DNA of 8,079 nucleotides from DATGQT01 sp033720695 (GTDB taxonomy: Bacteria > Bacteroidota > Rhodothermia > Rhodothermales > Rubricoccaceae), in the NCBI GenBank assembly GCA_033720695.1, contig JAWWCA010000168.1:1-8079 (forward strand), in the 5' to 3' direction. Positions 1-6,134 of the stretch are shown here, one piece after another; the stretch's first letter is position 1; each line of letters begins with the position of its first letter. A program made the position numbers and the translations under genes. The notes beneath the pieces were generated by a model. It searched no databases. It was not told where the DNA came from and saw only the letters and a list, made by a program, of their open reading frames with translations.

Positions 1-200
1 AGGTAGAGGCGGACGGACGCGGCCCCGCCGGCCGCTCCGAACGCGGCGTAGCGCGCGAGGCCGTCGCGGAGGAAGGCCTGATACAGCGCGGCGGCCTCTG
101 CCGCCGAGAGCGGCGGCACCAACCGCGTCTTGACGCGGCCCGCCGCCGGCACCTTCGCGAAGACGACGAGGGCAGCCGGCCCCACGCGGGAGTCAGCCAT
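1..200 (-). CDS. DUF2064 / TIGR04282-type glycosyltransferase, N-terminal part (cut by left edge)
   Basis: This is the first 66 codons of a gene that runs off the left edge. It starts at the ATG at 200-198. Residues 11-32 read LVVFAKVPAAGRVKTRL and on, followed by an Ala-rich stretch and LYQAFLRDGLARY (39-51). The FAKxPxxGxVKTRL signature with the following AALYxAFLxD helix is the N-terminus of the DUF2064/TIGR04282 family, GT-A fold nucleotidyl- or glycosyl-transferase-like proteins. The conserved Lys and Arg lie in the nucleotide-binding loop of related nucleotidyltransferases. The acceptor substrate of the family is mostly unknown; some members sit in arsenosugar or cell-surface glycan clusters. 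No Shine-Dalgarno sequence precedes the ATG. The gene follows the response regulator on the same strand after 69 bp, so it could be read from the same transcript, but nothing seen ties it to the signalling genes. Family assignment is good; function is open because most of the protein is missing. Confidence 0.8.
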   Translation of the reverse strand, partial: MADSRVGPAALVVFAKVPAAGRVKTRLVPPLSAAEAAALYQAFLRDGLARYAAFGAAGGAASVRLY

Positions 201-269
201 GCTGCGGGCTCGGGGGGAGGAACGGGGGCATGGCGTCCGCGCCGAGGGTCGGGCCGCAGGCGCCCGGCC
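201..269. other. Short intergenic gap, no clear signal
   Basis: These 69 bp lie between the response regulator stop and the glycosyltransferase start. They are GC-rich, with only trivial 4-bp inverted matches (for example AGGC/GCCT around 258-270) and no T-run on the minus strand. There is no convincing terminator or promoter, so read-through from the operon into the glycosyltransferase is possible. Confidence 0.4.
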
Positions 270-728
270 TCAGTCGTTGGCGGTCGAGGGGAGCTTGACG
301 AAGGAGAGCCAGAACTGGTCAATGGACCGGACGACCTCCCAGAACCGGTCGAGGTCCACGGGCTTCGTGACGTAGCAGTTCGCGTTCTGGTCGTAGGCGG
401 CCAGCACGTCGTCCTCGGAGTCGCTCGTCGAGAGGATGACGACGGGGATCCGCCGGAGGTCGGGGTCCTGCTTGATCTCGGTGAGCACCTCGTGCCCGCT
501 CTTCTTCGGGAGGTTGAGGTCGAGGAGGACGAGGTCGGGGCGGGGCACCTCCTCGAACCCCTCGGCGTGGCGGAGGAAGGCGAGCGCCTCCTCCCCGTCC
601 TGGGCGACGTGGAGGTGCGTGCTCACCTTGGCGTCGCGCAACGCCTCGATGGTGAGCTGGACGTCGCCGGGGCTGTCTTCGACGAGGAGGATTTCGACGG
701 GTCGGCCGTGCATGCGGAGCGAGATCAT
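270..728 (-). CDS. Single-domain response regulator (REC only, Rcp1-like)
   Basis: This 152-residue protein is essentially one receiver domain with no DNA-binding or enzymatic output. Visible REC residues are the acidic pair Glu17-Asp18 (ILLVEDSPGD), the phospho-acceptor Asp70 (LVLLDLNLPKKSG), Ser100/Thr101 (VVILSTSDSEDDV) and Lys122-Pro123 (CYVTKPVDL). The VEDSPGD start, the long loop before the phosphorylation site and the C-terminal FWEVVRSIDQFW helix match the Rcp1-like regulators that partner phytochrome-type and other GAF/PAS kinases (family knowledge). Its ATG (728-726) overlaps the kinase stop in an ATGA, so it is very likely co-translated with that kinase and is its phosphotransfer partner. 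Met6 is an alternative start, but the overlap favours Met1. With no output domain, it should act by protein-protein contact, as a phosphate relay or as a phosphate sink. The downstream target is not in this window. Confidence 0.95.
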   Translation of the reverse strand: MISLRMHGRPVEILLVEDSPGDVQLTIEALRDAKVSTHLHVAQDGEEALAFLRHAEGFEEVPRPDLVLLDLNLPKKSGHEVLTEIKQDPDLRRIPVVILSTSDSEDDVLAAYDQNANCYVTKPVDLDRFWEVVRSIDQFWLSFVKLPSTAND

Positions 729-3700
729 GGGGCAGACGAGGGGGCGGAGGCCTCCGGTGCGAGCCTCCCGGTCGGCCCGGGGGGTCCGGGCGGCGCGGGG
801 AGCGTGAACGAGAACGTCGCCCCCGGCTCCGGGCCAGACGTGACGGCGATGGCGCCACCGTGGCGCTCGACGATCTTCTTACAGATGGCGAGGCCGATCC
901 CCGTGCCCTCGTACTCCTCGCGGGTGTGGAGGCGCTGGAAGACCTGGAAGATCCGCTCGGCGTACTGCGCTTCGACGCCGATCCCGTTGTCGGTGACGGA
1001 GAACCGCCAGCCGGGCCGCCCGCCCTCGAGCCGCTCCGGCGCGACCGCGATGCGGACCTTCGGCGCCTCGCCGGGCCGCTGGAACTTCAGCGCGTTGCCG
1101 ACGAGGTTGAGGAGGAGCTGGTGGAGCTGGGTGGGGTCGGCGTAGACGGTCGGGAGCGCGTCGTGCTCGATCTCCGCGCCCGCGTCGTGGATGGCGGGTC
1201 CGAGGTCGTGGAAGACGTCGAGGAGGACCTCGCCGCTCTCGACGGCCTCGAACGGCTTGCCGCGCGTGCCGACGCGGGAGTAGGCGAGGAGGTCGCGGAT
1301 GAGCCGCTGCATCCGGCGGGCCCCATCGACGGCATAGCCGATGTACTCCCGGGCCGCGTCGTCGAGGTCGGCTTCGTAGCGGCGTTCGAGGAGCTGGAGG
1401 AAGCTGGTCACCATGCGGAGCGGCTCCTGGAGGTCGTGGCTGGCCACGTAGGCGAACTTGGCGAGCTCCTCGTTGCTCTCCTCGAGGTCCCGGGCGTAGC
1501 GCTGGAGCTCGGCCTGCGTCAGCTTCATCTCGGTCACGTTCTCGTGGGCCGTGACGAGGCGGACGCCCTCAGGCCCTACGAAGCGGGTCACGCGGAGGAG
1601 GAACCACCGCTTCTCGGTCGGGCTGTGGCAGGGGTACTCGGCGGTGAACTGCTCGATCTCGCCGTCGATGAGGCGGCGGATGCCCCGGGCGATGTCGGCG
1701 GCGATGGCCTCGCCGTCGGGGGCGTCGCAGGCGTCGAGGTAGTTCTCGCCCAGCCCGCACTGGCCGTCGGCGTAGTCGTTCTGGCTGGCGAACCGGCGCC
1801 ACGCCTCGTTGACGGCGAGGACGGTCCCCTCCTCGTCGAGGATGGCGACGTGGGCGGCGAGGGAGTCGAGCGTGCTCTGGAGAAACTCGGTGCTGGCGCG
1901 GAGCTCGCCCTGCGCCCGTTCGAGCTGGGCGGCGTAGCGCTGGAGCGCCTGCTCGGCCTCGACCTGCTCGGTGACGTCCTGGGCGGTGCCCTGGAGCGAC
2001 GTCACGCGACCGTCGGCCGACGCCGTGACCTCACCGTAGCTGTGGATCCAGCGGACGGTCCCGTCCGGGCGGACGATCCGGTGGTTCAGCTCGTACCCCT
2101 CGCCCGTCTCCACCGCCCGCTGCACGGCCTGCTCGATGTCGGCGCGGTCGTCCGGGTGGAGGCAGGACGCGAACCGCGCGTAGTCCACCTCGACCTCGCC
2201 CGGGGCGAACCCGAAGATCCGGTAGAGCTCGTCGGACCACGACACGCGGTCCTGGGCCACGTCCCACTGCCAGGAACCGACGTGGGCGAGGGACTGCGCG
2301 GCCTGGAGCTGCGCCTCGCTGGCCCGGAGGGCGGCCTCGGACCGCTTCGCCTCGCTGATCTCGCGGAAGAGGGCGACGATGCCGTCGTTGAGCTTGGACA
2401 CCGAGAGGCTGAACCACCGGCCCGGCTCCTCGGTGGACTCCAGCTCCTGCCGGAACGGCTCGCCCGTCTCGACGACGCGGGCGAGGGCGTCGTGGAGGCC
2501 GCTCGAGCGCACCTCGGGGATCACCTCGCTCTGGAGGGCGCCGACGAGCGCCTCGGCCGGGCTCCCGTACATCGCCTCCGCCTGCGGGTTGACGAGGAGC
2601 CATCGGAAGTCGACGACCCGGCCCTCGGCGTCGCGGACGGCCTCGAGCGCGGCGATGCCGTCGAGGGCGCTGGCCGTGACGCTGTGGAGGAGCGCCTCGC
2701 TCTCCCGGAGGGACGCGAGGGCGGCCGAGAGCGCGGCGGTGCGCTCCTCGACGCGGGCCTCCAGCTGGCGGTTGGTCTCCGCCAGCTCGCGCCGCGCCTC
2801 TTCGAGCGCCTTCAACTCCTCCCGCTCCGACACGTCGTGGAACACGACGACGGCGCCGACGATCTCGCCCGCCTCGCGCAACGGGGTGGCGACGTACTCG
2901 GCCGGGAACGAGGTCCCGTCCCGCCGCCAGAGCACCTCGCCCGTGATACGGCGCTCGAGTCCGTCCCGGAGCACCTGAGTGACGGGACACGCCTCGGCGG
3001 GATACGGGGAGCCATCGGGGCGGGAGTGGTGGAGCCGCTCGTGCTGGACGTGCCCGATGAGCTCCTCGGCCGTCCAGCCCGTCAGCGCCGTCGCGGTGGG
3101 GTTGACGAACGTTGTCCGACCGGCGGCGTCGAGGCCGGCAATGCCCTGGCCCGCGGCCGAAAGGATGAGCTCGTGGCTCCGCCGCAGCCGTTGCCGCTCG
3201 AGGACGTAGCCGAGCTGCCGTCCCGCGTGGTCGACGAGCTCCAGCAAGGCTTCGTCGGGCTCGTCCGGCTGCTCCGAGAAGAACTCCAGCACCGCCGCGA
3301 CCTCCCCGTCGACGAGGACCGGGAACGCCATGGCCCCGCGGAGCCCGTGGCGTGCGGCGGCGGCGGCCCTGGGGAAGTTCTCGTCCGTCGCCACGTCCTG
3401 GATCCAGGCCGGCCGGCCGGTCGCGAGGACGCGCCCGGGGAGCCCCTCCCCTCGCACGAACGAGGCCGACTCGGAGGCCGTCCGCCACGCCGCGAACCGC
3501 TCCGAGCCGCCGTCCCACCAGATCGCGGTCGGGTGGAGGTGCTCGCCGCGGCGACGGAAGACGTGCCCGACCGGCCAGCCGGTGTGGGCGCACACGAGAC
3601 GGAGCGCCTCGGCCATCGCCTCCTCGGGGGAGCCCGCGGCGTTCGCCGCCGACGAGAGCGATTGGAGCAGGTCGACCCGCTCCTTCTGCGCATAGAGGTC

Positions 3701-3820
3701 GCGCAGGCTCCGCTCGGCGATCCGCTCGGCTTCGAGCCGGGCCGCCCGCTCCCGCTCGACCTGCCGCTCGAGGCGGGCGAGTTGGTCCTGCGCCGTGGGG
3801 ATGGTCGGGGGGCTGCTCAT
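725..3820 (-). CDS. Multi-sensor histidine kinase: GAF, four PAS-like modules, HisKA, HATPase_c
   Basis: This 1031-residue kinase has no signal peptide or membrane segment and is predicted cytosolic. In order: a charged coiled coil (about 10-50); a GAF-like domain (about 51-210, with GHVFRR, GLPGRV and the GAMAFPVLVDGEVAAVLEFF strand pair); PAS 1 (about 212-330); a coiled-coil linker (331-375); PAS 2 (about 376-490); PAS 3 (about 505-620, WQWDVAQDRVSWSDELYRIFG and the C-terminal GTAQDVTEQ); PAS 4 (about 642-765); HisKA with phospho-accepting His795 in YVASHDLQEPLR; and HATPase_c with the N box LLLNLVGNALKF (Asn909), DNGIG at 944-948 and GTGIGLAI at 972-979. The Pro-rich tail has no receiver domain. 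The SHDLQEP-type core is usual for kinases paired with Rcp1-like regulators. The start is the ATG at 3820-3818, overlapping the H-NOX stop; the frame stays open upstream to 4177, but that part lies opposite H-NOX coding sequence and shows no domain. The NO signal probably comes from H-NOX in trans; ligands of the GAF and PAS domains are unknown. Confidence 0.95.
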   Translation of the reverse strand: MSSPPTIPTAQDQLARLERQVERERAARLEAERIAERSLRDLYAQKERVDLLQSLSSAANAAGSPEEAMAEALRLVCAHTGWPVGHVFRRRGEHLHPTAIWWDGGSERFAAWRTASESASFVRGEGLPGRVLATGRPAWIQDVATDENFPRAAAAARHGLRGAMAFPVLVDGEVAAVLEFFSEQPDEPDEALLELVDHAGRQLGYVLERQRLRRSHELILSAAGQGIAGLDAAGRTTFVNPTATALTGWTAEELIGHVQHERLHHSRPDGSPYPAEACPVTQVLRDGLERRITGEVLWRRDGTSFPAEYVATPLREAGEIVGAVVVFHDVSEREELKALEEARRELAETNRQLEARVEERTAALSAALASLRESEALLHSVTASALDGIAALEAVRDAEGRVVDFRWLLVNPQAEAMYGSPAEALVGALQSEVIPEVRSSGLHDALARVVETGEPFRQELESTEEPGRWFSLSVSKLNDGIVALFREISEAKRSEAALRASEAQLQAAQSLAHVGSWQWDVAQDRVSWSDELYRIFGFAPGEVEVDYARFASCLHPDDRADIEQAVQRAVETGEGYELNHRIVRPDGTVRWIHSYGEVTASADGRVTSLQGTAQDVTEQVEAEQALQRYAAQLERAQGELRASTEFLQSTLDSLAAHVAILDEEGTVLAVNEAWRRFASQNDYADGQCGLGENYLDACDAPDGEAIAADIARGIRRLIDGEIEQFTAEYPCHSPTEKRWFLLRVTRFVGPEGVRLVTAHENVTEMKLTQAELQRYARDLEESNEELAKFAYVASHDLQEPLRMVTSFLQLLERRYEADLDDAAREYIGYAVDGARRMQRLIRDLLAYSRVGTRGKPFEAVESGEVLLDVFHDLGPAIHDAGAEIEHDALPTVYADPTQLHQLLLNLVGNALKFQRPGEAPKVRIAVAPERLEGGRPGWRFSVTDNGIGVEAQYAERIFQVFQRLHTREEYEGTGIGLAICKKIVERHGGAIAVTSGPEPGATFSFTLPAPPGPPGPTGRLAPEASAPSSAP

Positions 3821-4374
3821 TCGGTCGGGACCGGGAGCGGCTGGAACTGGAGCACGAACACGCAGGCCGGATCCCCCCGGTGCATGCACGCGGGCTGGCG
3901 GAACTCGACGGCCTCCCCGTAGTGGAGGGCGGCGCCCTCGATGAGCCCCTCCGCGAACGCGCACAGGCGCCGCGGCGAGTCGTAGGTCATGTGCAGCACG
4001 CCCGGCGTGCTCGCATCGAACGCGAAGTCGGGCACGTCGGCGCCGGGGTAGAGCTTCCGCACCTCCGGGTGGATGATCCCGTTGAGGGAGAGGACGAAGG
4101 AGCGGGTGTCCGGGTGCGCCTCGAACAGCTCGGGGTAGCGGTCGTGGAAGCGTGAGATGCCCTCCCGGCCGATCCACCGGAGGACGTCAGCCGGCGGCAT
4201 CCCCAGGCGCGCCGAGGCCGCCTCGACGATCCGGTAGAGGTCGGCGTCGGGGTAGCTCCCGAGCGACGTGTAGGCGCCCCCGACCCCGGCGTCGAGCAGC
4301 AGCTCGTCCCACGCCGCCTCGCCGTGCGCGCGGTGGACGATCTCCTCGACGACGTTGAAGATGATGCCTTTCAC
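3817..4374 (-). CDS. H-NOX haem-binding gas sensor (predicted NO sensor)
   Basis: This 185-residue protein starts at a GTG (4374-4372): (M)KGIIFNVVEEIVHRAHGE, the usual H-NOX N-terminus (MKGxIxxxxEE), and has the usual stand-alone length. With that start, numbering matches well-studied H-NOX proteins directly: proximal haem ligand His102 (NGIIHPEVRKLYPGADVP) and the haem-propionate motif Tyr131-x-Ser133-x-Arg135 (TYDSPRRLC). Position 140 is Phe, where O2-binding forms such as the Thermoanaerobacter protein have the distal Tyr140, so selective NO binding with exclusion of O2 is inferred. The C-terminus has Cys138 and CMHRGDPAC (163-171), matching the zinc/cysteine site described in Shewanella and Vibrio H-NOX. 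The stop overlaps the kinase ATG, the standard genetic setting for an H-NOX that controls a histidine kinase in trans. The frame is open upstream of the GTG, but that sequence does not resemble the family. There is no Shine-Dalgarno sequence. Confidence 0.95.
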   Translation of the reverse strand: MKGIIFNVVEEIVHRAHGEAAWDELLLDAGVGGAYTSLGSYPDADLYRIVEAASARLGMPPADVLRWIGREGISRFHDRYPELFEAHPDTRSFVLSLNGIIHPEVRKLYPGADVPDFAFDASTPGVLHMTYDSPRRLCAFAEGLIEGAALHYGEAVEFRQPACMHRGDPACVFVLQFQPLPVPTE

Positions 4375-4507
4375 AAGTGTGCGCCGAGGCGACCAGAGGG
4401 TGGTGGAGGGGCGCCCTACGGAGGGAGGCGCAGGACGACGAGGGCCGAGCCCCGCGCGCCCAAGGTAACGCATACCCGCGAATGGCCTCGTATGTGTGCA
4501 CGGGGTG
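4375..4507 (-). promoter_or_regulatory. Probable promoter/leader region of the H-NOX operon
   Basis: This 133-bp gap separates the deacetylase stop from the H-NOX GTG. Its distal part (about 4460-4507) is clearly less GC-rich than the surrounding coding sequence, as expected of a promoter. On the minus strand, TACCTTGG at 4467-4460 fits the Bacteroidota -7 element TAnnTTTG at five of six fixed positions. No matching -33 TTTG is seen at the right spacing, so the element is only a candidate. The 86 bp nearest the start are GC-rich with no Shine-Dalgarno sequence. No clear inverted-repeat operator (for example a NorR- or NsrR-like site) was found by eye, and there is no terminator for the upstream deacetylase. 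Confidence 0.25.
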
Positions 4508-5935
4508 TTACGTTCCCCCTGCATGGGCCGTACTCCATTCCTCGGCAGCCTTTCCGAGCGCTCCGAGGTACGCCCCCGCCGCATGTGCGCGATCGAGCAC
4601 GCGGGAGAGCACGCCGAGGCGCTCGGCGGCCACGCGGGGATCGGTGGGCCAGTTGTGCCACAGGAGCACGGCGCAGCCGCCCACGCGCTGCGCCGCCGCG
4701 CACACGGCCCAGGCGGCCGACTCCGCCTCGGCCGCGGAGAGGCCGCGGTGCTCGAAGAGGGTGGTGTCCATGACGGCGAGCGGCAGCTCCCACAGACCGA
4801 GCGGCCGGTCGGCCGCCCGGTCGAAGAGTCGGAACGGCGTCGCCACGGCACGGCGGTAGCCGGGCCGGGTGGCGTAGCCCAGGGTGCTGTCGAGCCGGAA
4901 CCCGGCGGCCTCGAGCAGGCGAGGCGTGGCGGGCTCGGCCCAGCGGAGGTAGTGAGTGCGGACGCTCTGGGGCGCCCGTCCGAGCCGGTCGGCGAGGCGA
5001 TCGCGCTCGGCGGCGAGGCGGCCGGCGTGGTCGTAGGCGGCGTAGCTGGGGTGGAGGCCGATCTCGTGCCCGCGGTGTGCGAGGCTCCCGATGAACCGCC
5101 GCACGCTCGGGGAGGCCAGTCGGTACCGGACGTCCTCGGGCGTCGCGGCCCCGGCCTTGACGAACCACGTCGCGCGGGCGCCTCGGGCCTCGGCGAGCGC
5201 CGCGAGGTCGTGGAGCGCCTGCCACCGCGCGTCGCCCGGCCCGAACGCTCGGAGCGCCTGGCCCACCCGCCCCGCCGCCAGCCCGCGCACCAGCCGTCCC
5301 AGCCGCCGCGTCCGCACCACGTCCACGTCGACCGTGACCGCGACGGCCCACCGCCGGCCGCCCCACGTCCGTCCCGGCACCCGGACGCCTCGCGCGGCCA
5401 GCCGGGCGCCGAGCCACTGGCGGTAGACGTCCACGAGCGGTGGGAGATCGGGGGCGAGGCGCGCGAGGAGGGCGTGCTCGGGGAGGGCGCGGCCGTGGCG
5501 GTCACGGGCCGGGCGCGCGGCCTCGTCCCACCCGCTGAGCCAGAAGAAGGTACTGGCGATGACGTCCTTGTCCTCCGGCTGCTCGCCCCCGTCGAACGGG
5601 AGCGGCCAGCGGTCACCGTCCCAGTCGAGGTGCCCGACGCGGGTGGGATCGAGCGGGCGCGGCGCGGCAAAGGCGTCGGGCGTTGCGGGGTCGAGGTGGA
5701 CGCGCAGGGCCGCAGCGGGGACGGAGGCGGATCCCGGCCCGTAGTAGAGGCCGCCCTCGTCGAGCGCCTCGCGACCCCTCCACTGCGGGGCGAGGCCGAG
5801 GCCGGCGAGGAGCGCTTCGACGGCGTAGCGCGCTTTCGCGCGGAAGCCCGGCGGCCCCTCGACGCAGCACGCGAGGGGCTGGGCCGACCCGCCGCCCCCC
5901 GGCCGCGCCGGCTGAGCCTCCTCCCCCACCGTCAC
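4508..5935 (-). CDS. Polysaccharide-deacetylase-like (NodB-fold) protein with DUF7033-like N-terminal region
   Basis: From the GTG at 5935-5933 this gives 475 residues. The N-terminal half (about 31-195) has FRAKARYAVEALLAGLGL, then DVIASTFFWLSGWDEA (124-139), a D-x-H-G-R segment (145-149) and LVDVYRQWLGARL (167-179). This matches the DUF7033-type module that precedes NodB-like domains in Bacteroidota (recalled family pattern). The C-terminal half is the deacetylase fold: VAVTVDVDVV with Asp203/Asp205, GARATWFVK (252-260), GHEIGLHPSYAAYD with His295, a conserved Arg in SVRTHYLRW (324-332), FRLDSTLGY and the late VLLWHNW His427. The second His of the classical HxxxH metal site is not evident, as in other members of this divergent group, so catalysis is inferred, not shown. 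Likely substrate is an N-acetylated cell-surface or exopolysaccharide. No signal peptide is visible. Start is uncertain: GTG 5929 is two codons downstream, and no ATG in frame lies near. Confidence 0.8.
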   Translation of the reverse strand: MTVGEEAQPARPGGGGSAQPLACCVEGPPGFRAKARYAVEALLAGLGLAPQWRGREALDEGGLYYGPGSASVPAAALRVHLDPATPDAFAAPRPLDPTRVGHLDWDGDRWPLPFDGGEQPEDKDVIASTFFWLSGWDEAARPARDRHGRALPEHALLARLAPDLPPLVDVYRQWLGARLAARGVRVPGRTWGGRRWAVAVTVDVDVVRTRRLGRLVRGLAAGRVGQALRAFGPGDARWQALHDLAALAEARGARATWFVKAGAATPEDVRYRLASPSVRRFIGSLAHRGHEIGLHPSYAAYDHAGRLAAERDRLADRLGRAPQSVRTHYLRWAEPATPRLLEAAGFRLDSTLGYATRPGYRRAVATPFRLFDRAADRPLGLWELPLAVMDTTLFEHRGLSAAEAESAAWAVCAAAQRVGGCAVLLWHNWPTDPRVAAERLGVLSRVLDRAHAAGAYLGALGKAAEEWSTAHAGGT

Positions 5936-6134
5936 CCCCGAGCCCGGCGGCGGCGCGGGGAGCGTCCGACCACGACGGGTCGCTCGAATGAGCCGGGCGA
6001 CGGACAGGGGTCGTGGACAGAGGGAGCCATGAGTCGGGGGAGGCGGAGCGCGCGGCGCCGTGCGGCGTACACCGTGCGGCGCGTAAGATAGCCCGCCCCT
6101 CCAGCCCTCCCCGTCTCTCCGCGTCAACGCCCTC
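5936..6134. promoter_or_regulatory. Divergent intergenic region between deacetylase-like and HD phosphohydrolase genes
   Basis: About 200 bp must carry the promoters for both directions. It is GC-rich throughout. The only AT-richer patch is around 6082-6090 (GCGTAAGATA on the plus strand); TAAGAT at 6084-6089 matches a sigma-70 -10 box at four of six positions, without a good -35 element. A 10-bp direct repeat lies just upstream of it. On the minus strand a 32-codon frame (6030 to 5932) opens with the only nearby ATG and ends on the deacetylase GTG. No Shine-Dalgarno sequence precedes either gene. Precise promoters cannot be assigned. Confidence 0.3.
6058..6081 (+). repeat. 10-bp direct repeat, possible operator
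   Basis: CCGTGCGGCG occurs at 6058-6067 and again at 6072-6081, 14 bp start to start, with GTA following each copy closely. It lies 54-77 bp before the HD gene start and just ahead of the weak -10-like TAAGAT. In sequence this GC-rich, a 10-mer repeat could be chance. Confidence 0.3.

Noticed and set aside
251..272. Possible terminator hairpin after the response regulator
   Set aside because: Only 4-bp stems can be drawn and no T-run follows; such matches are expected in GC-rich sequence.
130..375. 81-codon plus-strand frame at the left end
   Set aside because: It spans the glycosyltransferase start, the gap and the response regulator end in antisense and has no family resemblance.
860..3922. 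1020-codon open frame on the plus strand opposite the kinase
   Set aside because: It mirrors kinase codons: the translation is Leu/Glu/Val/Gly/Asp/Arg-rich with no domain, the usual artefact of high third-position GC opposite a real gene.
4496..6091. 531-codon plus-strand frame opposite the deacetylase-like gene
   Set aside because: It has no recognisable domain; the minus strand shows NodB-like motifs in order.
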